34,492 nt of DNA from Marinosulfonomonas sp. Lineage in GTDB: Bacteria > Pseudomonadota > Alphaproteobacteria > Rhodobacterales > Rhodobacteraceae. The stretch covers positions 1 through 34,492 of the forward strand of contig JALSJL010000015.1 in assembly GCA_026989405.1 (NCBI GenBank). The letters are read 5' to 3'. This document shows positions 9,775 through 18,696 of this stretch, piece by piece (position 1 is the first letter of the stretch; each line of letters opens with the position of its first letter). Position numbers and translations under genes: made by a program. A model generated the notes under the pieces. It worked only from the letters and a program-made list of their open reading frames with translations. It made no database searches and had not been told where the DNA came from.

Positions 9775-10833
9775 TCATTGAAAATCACCCCTTTTCGCCT
9801 TCATCCGCGCCCGGCCGCCGGCGTATTTCTTGCCCAGCTCGCGGGTCCGCGCCCGGTTTTCGGCCAGTGTTTGTGTGTGGCGCGCATCCTCGCGCAGCAG
9901 CTTGAGCCAGCGTTTCAGCCGGCCGGCGTCCAGATCGCCTGCCGCAATGGCCGCCTGCACCGCGCAGCCCGGCTCGCTCTCGTGGGCGCAGTCGCGAAAC
10001 TTGCAGCCCCGCGCCAGTTCGGCGACATCGGCGAACACCGCCGCCACCCCTTCGGCCACATCCGCCAGCCGCAGCGCGCGCATCCCCGGCGTGTCGATCA
10101 CCCAGGCCCCGCCCGGCGTCGCAAACATCGACCGGCGCGTGGTGGTGTGGCGCCCCTTGGCGTCATCCTCGCGGATGGCCTGCGTGGGCGTTGCCGCCCC
10201 GCTCAGGGCATTGATCAACGTCGATTTTCCGACCCCCGAAGACCCCAGCAGCGCCACCGTCTGCCCGCGTCCGCACCAGGGCGCCAGTTGCGCCGCGACC
10301 TCCGGGTCGGTCGCCACGACGGTCTCGACCGCCACCCCGGGCAGGTCTCGTTCGGCGCGGCTGCGAAAGCCGTCCGGATCGTCGCACAGGTCTGCCTTGG
10401 TCAGCACCAGCACCGGCTCGATGTCGCCCTGGCGCGCCAGCACCAGGTAGCGCTCCAGCCGGGCCAGGTTGAAATCGGCGTTGCAACTGGACACGATGAA
10501 CAGCGTATCCACGTTCGCCGCGATCATCTGCGCGCTTGGCGCATCGCCAGAGGCGCGCCTTTGCAGAACGCTCTTGCGCTCCAGCAGGCGCGCCGGGCTG
10601 CCATGGGCATCCACCAGCACCCAGTCACCCACACTCACGCCGGCATCGGCCATCGCCCCGCTGATGGCGATGCGCGCCGGGCCGCCCACGCCCAGGGCCT
10701 CGACCGCGTTCCTGTGCGCCTGCATCACGCGCAGCGGCGCATGGGTTTCGGCCTCTTCCAGGGTCATCTGTTGTTGAAAGAAATTGCTCCAGCCAAGGTC
10801 TGGCAGGGAAAGGGGATCGTTTGTCATGTTCAA
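9775..10833 (-). CDS. rsgA: Ribosome small subunit-dependent GTPase A
   Basis: Circularly permuted GTPase: VLTKADLC (G4), GSSGVGKSTLINAL (G1), DTPGMR (G3), zinc motif CKFRDCAHESEPGC. Confidence 0.95.
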   Translation of the reverse strand: MNMTNDPLSLPDLGWSNFFQQQMTLEEAETHAPLRVMQAHRNAVEALGVGGPARIAISGAMADAGVSVGDWVLVDAHGSPARLLERKSVLQRRASGDAPSAQMIAANVDTLFIVSSCNADFNLARLERYLVLARQGDIEPVLVLTKADLCDDPDGFRSRAERDLPGVAVETVVATDPEVAAQLAPWCGRGQTVALLGSSGVGKSTLINALSGAATPTQAIREDDAKGRHTTTRRSMFATPGGAWVIDTPGMRALRLADVAEGVAAVFADVAELARGCKFRDCAHESEPGCAVQAAIAAGDLDAGRLKRWLKLLREDARHTQTLAENRARTRELGKKYAGGRARMKAKRGDFQ

Positions 10834-10911
10834 GCCTTCGAAAAATCATACCGGCCCGCGGGCGATCTGCGCGCAGGCGTTCTCATCGGGCTTGATGCAG
10901 GAAAAGCGGGC

Positions 10912-10962
10912 TCAAACAGCCCCGGCACGCGCCGGGAGGGGTCTTGCACCAGTCATGATCAT
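10912..10962 (-). CDS. Putative leader mini-ORF upstream of rsgA (MIMTGARPLPARAGAV)
   Basis: Minus strand: AAAGGAGGATGATCATG..., strong SD, ATG at 10962 or 10956, TGA at 10912-10914; below the ORF-track length cutoff. Confidence 0.35.
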   Translation of the reverse strand: MIMTGARPLPARAGAV

Positions 10963-11057
10963 CCTCCTTTGCAAATTGGGCCGGGATGGCCGCGCAGGTC
11001 ACGGTCCCTACAATTGATCATAGCCTTGATCCCGTGCCCGCACAACGCCTTCGGGGA

Positions 11058-12278
11058 TCAGACCCGGATGCTGCGCAAGATCGCGAATTGGGTGAGAGCG
11101 GCCAGAAGCGATATCACGAACACGGCATGCAGGCCGAACAGGCTGGCGATCACCCCCGCCAGCAGCGGCAGCACGAAGGCCGGCGCGGTGATCACGTTGA
11201 AATAGCCGCTGTAGGCCGGGCGTTGGTCATCGGGCGAGATTTCCATGAGAAATCCGATGACGGCGATGGTCAGCCCGTTGGCCAGGGCACCCAGAACGAA
11301 GAACACGCCGGCATGCGCCAACAGCGGCGTTTCGGCCCCGGTCTGCGCAAGGGCAAGCACCGCAAGCGGCGGCAACACGCGCCCCAGCGCAATTGCCCGC
11401 AGCAGGCTGACCTTGCCAAGGCTGTCGCCCCACCAGCCCCACAGCAGGTTCGACACGAGCGCACCAAGCGTCTGCGCGCCCAGCAGAAGCGCCACGTTTT
11501 CCAGCCCGAAGCCGGAATTGCTGGCCTGCACCACATAGAACGGCATTGCCATCAACACCGCACCGCCACACCATTGCGCAAAGACGAAATGGCGGAAGGT
11601 GGAATTGGTGTGAAACACCTCGATCCCTTCGCGCAGATAGTCAAAAAATCCCGGCTTGGCCTGGCCCTTGCCGCCGGTTTCCGGCTCTCCCATGGCCGTG
11701 AAAACCGTGGACGATGCGAACATCAGCAGCGAGGCCATCGCGATGATCGCGGCGTATGACGCGGGAAAGGGCAGGCTGCCCACCAGCCGGTCGGCCAATG
11801 CGACAACGCCCAGAGCCAGCAGCCCGCCACCGAAAAACCGCACCGCCAGCAGGCGCGAGCGCAGGTTCGACGGCACGCTTCGCGCCACGATGTCGTTGTA
11901 GGGCACAGCCACGATGCCGCTGATGAAGGCATAGGTTGTCCACAGCACCATGACCACGGTTGCAAGCAGGGCCGGCGGCCAGCCCGCCCCGAAATAGAGC
12001 GCGGCGGCCAGCAGCGCCATGCAGGTCGCGCGGCCAAAGGCACCGATCATGTAATACCCCATGCTGGAACCGGCGCGCTGCGCCAGAAATCCGACGATCA
12101 GTTGCGGAAACAACCAGCCGAAACGCAAGATCGCCGTGACCGCGCCAACCAGAACCGAATTTCCCGTCAACTGGTAGACCAGCGCCGACATGATGGTTGA
12201 TGAATCCACCGCGGCCGAGCCGGCCTGAAACGTGATCCCGGCCACGGCCACATGCTTGAAACGGGCCCGGTCGCTCAT
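11058..12278 (-). CDS. MFS transporter
   Basis: Start MSDRARFKHVAVAGITFQ at 12278; 10-12 hydrophobic segments. The ORF-track extension to 12878 overlaps the ccdA-like gene out of frame. Confidence 0.85.
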   Translation of the reverse strand: MSDRARFKHVAVAGITFQAGSAAVDSSTIMSALVYQLTGNSVLVGAVTAILRFGWLFPQLIVGFLAQRAGSSMGYYMIGAFGRATCMALLAAALYFGAGWPPALLATVVMVLWTTYAFISGIVAVPYNDIVARSVPSNLRSRLLAVRFFGGGLLALGVVALADRLVGSLPFPASYAAIIAMASLLMFASSTVFTAMGEPETGGKGQAKPGFFDYLREGIEVFHTNSTFRHFVFAQWCGGAVLMAMPFYVVQASNSGFGLENVALLLGAQTLGALVSNLLWGWWGDSLGKVSLLRAIALGRVLPPLAVLALAQTGAETPLLAHAGVFFVLGALANGLTIAVIGFLMEISPDDQRPAYSGYFNVITAPAFVLPLLAGVIASLFGLHAVFVISLLAALTQFAILRSIRV

Positions 12279-12946
12279 GTTCCGGCCCAGTCCGCCGGGT
12301 TCACGAACAGCCCGAACCAGATTGACCACAGCCCCAGCGCGACAAAGATCGTGCCGATCACCCAGCGGCGAGATTTCAGCGCGTCGCCCAGCCGGTCCAG
12401 CCCACCGGAAAACCGCGGGACAAAGGCAAAGACGGCCAGCGGGGCCGACAGGAACAGCCCGAAAAGAAACATCATCACGAACCCGGTGGCCACAGTGCCG
12501 GTGGTGGCCGCCAGCCCGAGGAGGCCAAACAGGATCGGCGCGGCGCAGGCCGGGATGTTCAGCCCGAAACCGGCGCCCAGAATGGCCGGGTTGCGCGCCT
12601 TGCGCCAACCGTCCGGCGCCAGGTCGATGCGCTTCTTGAAACCGCCCGCCCGCCCGAACAGGAACGCCAGCCCGAACCCCAGGTAAACCAGCCCGAACAC
12701 CAGCCAGATACCGGTTTGCAGTCCGATCAGCTTTTGCCCGAGAAAGGCAATCAGCGCTCCGAACAGACCGGCAACGACGCTGCGCACCAGGATGAACACG
12801 ACAACCGCGCGCATCTTCTCGGGTCTGGACCGTGACTTCTGAGTGTCCAGAAACAGCAGGTGCCCGCCAATGGTGCAAGGTTCGACAAAGCCAAGCAGAC
12901 CCAGCCCGATGGGCAAGAAAACAAGTGTCGAAACTGTCAATTCCAT
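12275..12946 (-). CDS. CcdA/DsbD-like cytochrome c biogenesis transmembrane protein
   Basis: Multiple TM segments with Cys motifs GFVEPCTIGGHLLFL and GLNIPACAAPILFGLLGLAA; ATGA overlap with the MFS gene. Confidence 0.75.
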   Translation of the reverse strand: MELTVSTLVFLPIGLGLLGFVEPCTIGGHLLFLDTQKSRSRPEKMRAVVVFILVRSVVAGLFGALIAFLGQKLIGLQTGIWLVFGLVYLGFGLAFLFGRAGGFKKRIDLAPDGWRKARNPAILGAGFGLNIPACAAPILFGLLGLAATTGTVATGFVMMFLFGLFLSAPLAVFAFVPRFSGGLDRLGDALKSRRWVIGTIFVALGLWSIWFGLFVNPADWAGT

Positions 12947-13051
12947 CGGGGCCTCTTTGTGTGCTTCAAGACAAGAGTGTCCCCCGCTGGAAGGTCAAGG
13001 CACTTCTGGGTGAGCGATCCGGTTTTTCGCGCCAATGGCGGGGAAAGCCAG

Positions 13052-13083
13052 AAAACGACAACGGCCCCGCAATGGGGGCCGCT
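13052..13083 (-). terminator. Probable Rho-independent terminator of the SRP RNA gene
   Basis: Minus strand: hairpin CGGCCCCC-ATTGC-GGGGCCG followed by TTGTCGTTTT. Confidence 0.65.
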
Positions 13084-13088
13084 TTCGG

Positions 13089-13186
13089 GTGAGAGGCTGG
13101 ACAACGACCCAAGCGGGGCTCGTTACGGTTGCTTCCTTCCGGACCTGGCCGGGTTGGCGAGGCGCTTGCCCGCGCCAACCTCTCAC
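13089..13186 (-). ncRNA. ffs: Bacterial small SRP RNA (4.5S)
   Basis: Minus strand contains the conserved GGTCCGGAAGGAAGCA core (13130-13146) and GTGAGAGG...CCTCTCAC closing stem; about 98 nt. Confidence 0.93.
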
Positions 13187-13262
13187 GGCTTATCTAGGGT
13201 GCCGAACCGAGTCGCGCAAGAGGCAAGCGCGTCCGGGGCGGCGCGCGCCCCGGACAGCCGGT

Positions 13263-15239
13263 TCACAGCGAAATGCGGAACCGGGCAAAGCCTTCCGGCC
13301 CGTCGCCGACCGGTTCGATCCTGAGGCCCTTCAGATCTGCCAGATGCTCCTTGGCGCGCGGGCCGGTGTCAAACAGCACCGTGGCCTCATCCAGAGGCGC
13401 AAAGCTCCAGTTTCCATCAGCGGAGGGGTTGATCGTGCCCTGGTCGACGATGTAGCGCACGATCACGTCACGGTTGGTGTCGGGACCCTCGAAGATGATG
13501 GTGTCGCCGGTGCCGGGGAACTTGCCGCCACCCGAGGCGCGGTAGTTGTTGGTGGCGATGATAAACTCCATGTCGTCGGTCACGGGCTGGCCGTTGTATT
13601 GCAGGTTGACGATGCGGTTGGCATCCGGGTTGATCAATTCGCCCTTCGGGTCGAATTTCGACGGCTGACTCAGGTCGATCTGGTAGGTGACCCCGTCCAT
13701 CACGTCGAAATTGTAGCTTGGAAAGGACGGGTTCAGCAGAACCTGATCGGGCTTGCCCGGTTCGATCTGGTTGAAGATGCCCGCCGACCGTTCCAGCCAG
13801 TCCCTGACCTGCGCACCGTTCACGCGCACCGCGCGCACGGTATTGGGATACAGATAGAGGTCGGCGACATTCTTGATCGCCACATCGCCTGCGGGCACGT
13901 CGGTGTAGTATTCCGGCCCGCCCCGGCCCCCGGCCTTGAACGGCGCCGCCGCCGACAGGATCGGCAGGCCCTCGTTCTCGGTGCCTTTCATCATGTCCTC
14001 GATATACCATCGCTGCGCGTTCGATACGATCTGAACGGACGGATCGTCAGCCACCAGCGCAAAGTAGCTGTGCAACGGCGCCGATGTCTTGCCAACCCCG
14101 CGCCGGATGTATTCCAGGGTGGCCTCGTGTTCCGGCCTCACCGCATCGAGCACGCTTTGAACGCTGTCCACCAGTGCCGTCGTCGAGCGGTCTTCGTTGC
14201 GCCTGGAAATCGGGCGCACCTCGGTCGAGGTGCTCACCACGGCCCAGCTGTTGCCGTCGCGTTCGAGCAGCAGGTCGATGACGCCAAGGTGGCTGCCCCA
14301 GAACCCGCCCATGGTGGCCGGTTTGCCGTGGATGGTGCCGGTGGCCACATCGACCCCGGCAAAGTCGTCATACTTTGCCGACGGGAACACCAGATGGCTG
14401 TGGCCCGTCATCAGCGCATCGATGCCATCGACCTGCGCCAGCGGAACCGAGGCGTTTTCCATCCCGTCGGTATGGTTGGCCGAGCCGATGCCCGAATGGC
14501 TGAGCGCGATGATGATATCGGCGCCTTCTTCCTTCATCTGCGGCACATAGGCCCTGGCGGTTTCGACGATGTCGCGCGCGTTGACCTTGCCTTCAAGATG
14601 GCGCCGGTCCCAGTTCATGATCTGCGGCGGCACGAACCCGATCAGCCCGACCCGGATGGCATGTTCATTGCCGTCGCCATCCTTCATCACGCGATCAAGG
14701 ATCACATAGGGCGGGATCAGCGTTTCGTCAGCGGCAGGAGCCGCGCCCATGGTCTTGACCACGTTGGCCGATACGATCGGGAAACTTGCGCCAGCCAGGG
14801 ATTTCATCAGGAAATCAAGGCCATAGTTGAACTCGTGGTTGCCCAGGGTCGAGGCGTCGAAATTCAGCGTGTTCATCGCGGTGATGACCGGATGCATGTC
14901 GCCGTCCTTCATGCCGCGCTCATAGGCGATGTAGTCGCCCATCGGGTTGCCCTGCAAAAAGTCACCGTTGTCGACGAGCATGGAATTGGTGGCTTCGGCG
15001 CGGATATCGGCGATATGCGCCGCGGTGCGGGCCAGCCCGACGGTGTCGCGCGGCTTGTCGGAGTAATAATCATAAGGGTAGACGTGCACATGCAGGTCCG
15101 TGGTTTCCATGATGCGCAGATGCGCCTGGCTGGCGGCGGCATTTGCGGAAAACGGATGCAGGGCAACCAGTGTCGCGCCGGCTGTTGTCTGGGCCAGAAA
15201 AGCCCGTCTCGAAACACCTCTGGAAATCTTCTTTGGCAT
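13263..15239 (-). CDS. cpdB: 2',3'-cyclic-nucleotide 2'-phosphodiesterase / 3'-nucleotidase (Tat-exported)
   Basis: SRRAFLAQTTAGATLVALHPFSANA Tat-like signal; TTDLHVHVYPYDY, LGNHEFNYGLDFL and GHSHLVFP metallophosphatase motifs; 5'-nucleotidase C-terminal domain. Confidence 0.9.
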   Translation of the reverse strand: MPKKISRGVSRRAFLAQTTAGATLVALHPFSANAAASQAHLRIMETTDLHVHVYPYDYYSDKPRDTVGLARTAAHIADIRAEATNSMLVDNGDFLQGNPMGDYIAYERGMKDGDMHPVITAMNTLNFDASTLGNHEFNYGLDFLMKSLAGASFPIVSANVVKTMGAAPAADETLIPPYVILDRVMKDGDGNEHAIRVGLIGFVPPQIMNWDRRHLEGKVNARDIVETARAYVPQMKEEGADIIIALSHSGIGSANHTDGMENASVPLAQVDGIDALMTGHSHLVFPSAKYDDFAGVDVATGTIHGKPATMGGFWGSHLGVIDLLLERDGNSWAVVSTSTEVRPISRRNEDRSTTALVDSVQSVLDAVRPEHEATLEYIRRGVGKTSAPLHSYFALVADDPSVQIVSNAQRWYIEDMMKGTENEGLPILSAAAPFKAGGRGGPEYYTDVPAGDVAIKNVADLYLYPNTVRAVRVNGAQVRDWLERSAGIFNQIEPGKPDQVLLNPSFPSYNFDVMDGVTYQIDLSQPSKFDPKGELINPDANRIVNLQYNGQPVTDDMEFIIATNNYRASGGGKFPGTGDTIIFEGPDTNRDVIVRYIVDQGTINPSADGNWSFAPLDEATVLFDTGPRAKEHLADLKGLRIEPVGDGPEGFARFRISL

Positions 15240-15436
15240 CTGGATTTTCTCCCTGAACGACTTGATTTGATGGACCACCCTAACACGGTTTGCCGAGTCG
15301 TGGGCGCCGCGCGGTGCCCGGCTGCGGATTTTCGCTCGGCCGGCAAGCTTGTTGGGCCCCGGACCATCACCGGACCATCACCGGACCGGCCCGGCTTTTC
15401 GTTTACGTCTTGGGTGATCTGTGGCAGGTCTCGGCA

Positions 15437-16447
15437 GTGAACAGCGGAGGGCAGAAGGTGCTGGCCAGCAACCAGATGACATTTGAACGTGACGGGCTTG
15501 AGCGGGCGGCGCATCTGCGCGCGAATGCTGATGAAATCGTCCGGTTGCGGGCCGACAGGGATGCGCGGGCCATCGTGATCTGGCAGGGCAGGCCGCTTGT
15601 GGAGAGCGCAGACAGTCATGTGCTTGCGCGCCTTGCGCTGGATCACCCGATGCTGGCCGCGGGAGCCGGCGAAGAAGTATTTCTGGGCCTCGGCCCGCGC
15701 GGTGCGCTGTTTGCCATCGACCTTTCCGGCTGGTCGCCTGAAACCCCGATACCCGAAGCCGGCGGGTTTCCTGACGACAGCCAGACCCGGCACCCCAAGG
15801 CGCCCGTCGATCATCTCTTTGTGGACCTGCGGATGAACATGTCACGACTTCCTGCGCTGGATGCCGGGCTTGCCGCGACAGCCAGGGCGATCCTGGGATG
15901 GCACGAAATTCACCGTTTCTGTGCCAATTGCGGTCAGGAAAGCCGGGTGTCCATGGCCGGCTGGCAGCGTGACTGTCCGGCCTGCGGCCGCCGCCATTTT
16001 CCGCGCACCGACCCGGTGGTGATCATGCTGTTGACGCACGGAAACTCTGTGCTGCTGGGGCGCTCGCCGGGCTGGCCCGAGGGCATGGTTTCCTTGCTTG
16101 CGGGTTTCGTCGAACCCGGCGAGACACTGGAAGCCGCCGTCCGGCGCGAGGTTCACGAAGAAGTCGGCCTGCGCGTCGGGCGCGTGTCCTACCTGACATC
16201 GCAGCCCTGGCCCTTTCCGGCATCACTCATGATCGGCTGTGCGGCCGAGGCGCTGAGCACGCAGATCACCATGGACCCGGTGGAAATCGAACACGCCTTC
16301 TGGATCAGCCGGGAAGAGCTGATGGACGTCTTCGCCGGCACCCGGAACGACATGTTTCCGGCGCGGCCCGGCTCGGTTGCGCATTTTCTTTTGCGCAACT
16401 GGCTTGCCGACATATCCCAACCGCGCTTAGAACCGTCCGACAACTGA
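15437..16447 (+). CDS. nudC: NAD(+) diphosphatase (Nudix)
   Basis: Zinc ribbon CANCGQESRVSMAGWQRDCPACG; Nudix box GFVEPGETLEAAVRREVHEEVGL. Start uncertain: GTG 15437 or ATG 15476; the ORF extends upstream to 15290. Confidence 0.92.
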   Translation: MNSGGQKVLASNQMTFERDGLERAAHLRANADEIVRLRADRDARAIVIWQGRPLVESADSHVLARLALDHPMLAAGAGEEVFLGLGPRGALFAIDLSGWSPETPIPEAGGFPDDSQTRHPKAPVDHLFVDLRMNMSRLPALDAGLAATARAILGWHEIHRFCANCGQESRVSMAGWQRDCPACGRRHFPRTDPVVIMLLTHGNSVLLGRSPGWPEGMVSLLAGFVEPGETLEAAVRREVHEEVGLRVGRVSYLTSQPWPFPASLMIGCAAEALSTQITMDPVEIEHAFWISREELMDVFAGTRNDMFPARPGSVAHFLLRNWLADISQPRLEPSDN

Positions 16448-16457
16448 TGGTGTGGGC

Positions 16458-16931
16458 ATGAAACTTTCGACGCGGCAGGATGTGGAAGCACCAATCGAGT
16501 TCGTCTTTGAACGGGCGGCTGATTTCGATGCGCATTTGCGCCAGGCCCTGCGCCGGGGCATCGACGCGCGCCGCACCGATGCCCTGACCACCGTGGACGT
16601 CGGTATGAGCTGGCAGGCCCAGATCCAGTTCCGCGGCAAGCCACGCAAGATCATCGGGCAGCTGTGTGCCCTCGACGGGCCGAACGGGTTTGAAATCCAG
16701 TCCAGTTCGGGGGGCATCGACAGTGTTTTCAGTGTCGAATTTCTGCCTCTGTCGCCGCGGCGCACCCGCATCCGGGCCGGTCTTGATCTGCGCCCGTCGA
16801 CACTTTCGGCCCGGCTGCTCATTCAGTCTCTGAAACTGGGAAAGCATCGCCTGAACGAACGGTTTTCGCACCGGATCGCCCGGTTCGCGGAAGAAACCGA
16901 AGGACGTTTCGCCGTGGCCCAAAACCTGTAG
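16458..16931 (+). CDS. SRPBCC family protein
   Basis: MKLSTRQDVEAPIEFVFERAADFDAHLRQALRRG...; START-like pattern; ATG 16458. Confidence 0.78.
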   Translation: MKLSTRQDVEAPIEFVFERAADFDAHLRQALRRGIDARRTDALTTVDVGMSWQAQIQFRGKPRKIIGQLCALDGPNGFEIQSSSGGIDSVFSVEFLPLSPRRTRIRAGLDLRPSTLSARLLIQSLKLGKHRLNERFSHRIARFAEETEGRFAVAQNL

Positions 16932-16975
16932 GGTCAGGCGCCGTTGACCCGGTCGCACGCCTTGTGCGGGCGCGC

Positions 16976-17806
16976 TCAGCGCTGCCGGTTCGCCGGGTAG
17001 ACGCCCAGCAAAGTCATTTCCGAGGTGAAGTAGTCCAGTTCTTCAAGGGCCAGCTTGACGTTGTGGTCATCCGGGTGGCCTTCGATGTCGGCATAGAATT
17101 GCGTGGCCGAAAACGACCCGTCCACCATGTAGCTTTCCAGCTTGGTCATGTTGACGCCGTTGGTGGCAAAGCCACCCGTCGCCTTGTAAAGCGCAGCCGG
17201 AATGTTGCGCACGCGAAACACGAAAGAGGTGATCATCTTGCCGTCGCCGCGGCGGCTCAGGTCCAGTTCTCGCGACATCAGCAGAAAGCGCGTCGTGTTG
17301 TGGGAATGATCCTCGATATGGCGCGCCAGAACATCCAGCCCGTAGATCTCGCCCGCCAGTTCCGATGCCAGGGCCCCCTGCGATCTGTCACCCTGCTGTG
17401 CCACATGCTGCGCCGCGCCCGCGGTGTCGGCGGCAGTTTGCGGGGTGATGTCGTGTTCCTTCAGGAAATCGCGACACTGCCCCAGCAAAACCGTGTGGCT
17501 CAGCGCGGTCCGCACATCGCCGATTGACGTTCCCCGAACGCCCAGCAGGTTGATATGCACCCGCACGAAGGCTTCGTCGACGATATGCAGCCCCGAGGCC
17601 GGCAGCAGCCGGTGAATGTCGGCGACCCGCCCGTAGGTGGTGTTTTCAACCGGCAGCATGGCCAGGTCGGCGTCGCCCCGGCGCACGCATTCGATGACGT
17701 CCTCGAACGTCGCACGCGGGATCGCTTCAAGCTCGGGGCGATAGTCACGGCAGGCCTGGTGTGAATAGGCGCCGGGTTCTCCCTGGAAGGCGATGCGTCC
17801 TGTCAT
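16976..17806 (-). CDS. pheA: Prephenate dehydratase
   Basis: RIAFQGEPGAYSHQAC, VENTTYGRVADIHRLL and C-terminal ACT domain with NMTKLESYMVDG. Confidence 0.94.
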   Translation of the reverse strand: MTGRIAFQGEPGAYSHQACRDYRPELEAIPRATFEDVIECVRRGDADLAMLPVENTTYGRVADIHRLLPASGLHIVDEAFVRVHINLLGVRGTSIGDVRTALSHTVLLGQCRDFLKEHDITPQTAADTAGAAQHVAQQGDRSQGALASELAGEIYGLDVLARHIEDHSHNTTRFLLMSRELDLSRRGDGKMITSFVFRVRNIPAALYKATGGFATNGVNMTKLESYMVDGSFSATQFYADIEGHPDDHNVKLALEELDYFTSEMTLLGVYPANRQR

Positions 17807-17910
17807 GTGTCTCTTTTACCGGTTTGGGCCAACAAGGGCGTTTGGTCGCGCCTCTTATACCTTGAAACTTGCGCTGGGAAGCGGGTAGATAGCGCGAAAT
17901 TCTCGAGGAT

Positions 17911-18450
17911 ATGGAACGCGACATGTTCGACACAATGACAATGACCAAGATAGGCGGCGCTTTTTTCGGCGCTCTTTTGATCTTTCTGCTGGGGAACTGG
18001 GTTGCCCAGATGATCTATTTCCCCGGTGAGGGGCATGGCGGCGAAGAGCATGTCGCCAAGGCCTATCCGATTGAGGTCGAGGGGGCCGAAGGTGGTCACG
18101 AAGCCGAGGTTGAAGAGGTCGACTTTGGCGCGCTGCTTGCCGCGGCCGATGCAGACAAGGGCGCCAAGGTGTTTTCCAAATGCAAGGCCTGCCACAAGAT
18201 CGAGCCGGGGGTGAATGCCACGGGGCCGTCGCTCTATGGCATCGTTGGCCGCCCGGTCGCGGCGGCAGAAGGTTTTGGCTATTCCGGGGCGCTTTCCGGT
18301 CTGGGCGGCGAATGGACTCCGGAACGGCTGAACGAATTCCTGGCCAACCCGAAGGCGTTCGCGCCAGGCACGAAAATGACGTTCTCGGGACTGAAAAAGA
18401 TCCAGGACCGCGCGAACCTGATTGCCTATCTCGATTCGCTCGACGGCTGA
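17911..18450 (+). CDS. cycM: Membrane-anchored cytochrome c (CycM/c552-type)
   Basis: N-terminal TM anchor, then KCKACHKIEPGVNATGPSLYGIVGRPVAAAEGFGYSGAL (CXXCH heme site), C-terminal KMTFSGLKKIQDRANLIAYL. Confidence 0.9.
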   Translation: MERDMFDTMTMTKIGGAFFGALLIFLLGNWVAQMIYFPGEGHGGEEHVAKAYPIEVEGAEGGHEAEVEEVDFGALLAAADADKGAKVFSKCKACHKIEPGVNATGPSLYGIVGRPVAAAEGFGYSGALSGLGGEWTPERLNEFLANPKAFAPGTKMTFSGLKKIQDRANLIAYLDSLDG

Positions 18451-18491
18451 GGCCGCGCGCACGGGCCGATCCGGCACATGACCTGTCGCAG

Positions 18492-18516
18492 GCCGCCCCG
18501 TATCGGGGCGGCTTTT
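18492..18516 (+). terminator. Rho-independent terminator after cycM
   Basis: GCCGCCCCG-TAT-CGGGGCGGC followed by TTTT. Confidence 0.85.
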
Positions 18517-18696
18517 CCGGTTCCGGAGGGCAGGCATCCGGCAGATCCGCCCGAGCACGAAAAAATGACCGGTTTTGAATGTGTTCGCCCGGGCATGGGC
18601 CAATCTCCACTTGATTTGCCGCGCGCTGCGCACATACGCTGGCAGCCAACAAAGGCGCGGGCCGCGGGCCTTGCATCACGGATGGAGGATGAAACC

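Noticed and set aside
11034-11062. TGATCCC...GGGATCA repeat at the MFS 3' end
   Set aside because: Arms are only 7 bp with a long loop and no T-tract; likely chance in GC-rich sequence.
9214-11205. 663-aa plus-strand ORF
   Set aside because: Antisense to rsmJ and rsgA, which have clear family motifs; composition is Arg/Gln/His-rich.
13035-15440. 801-aa plus-strand ORF
   Set aside because: Antisense to cpdB and the SRP RNA; Arg/His-rich frame-shadow translation typical of high-GC DNA.
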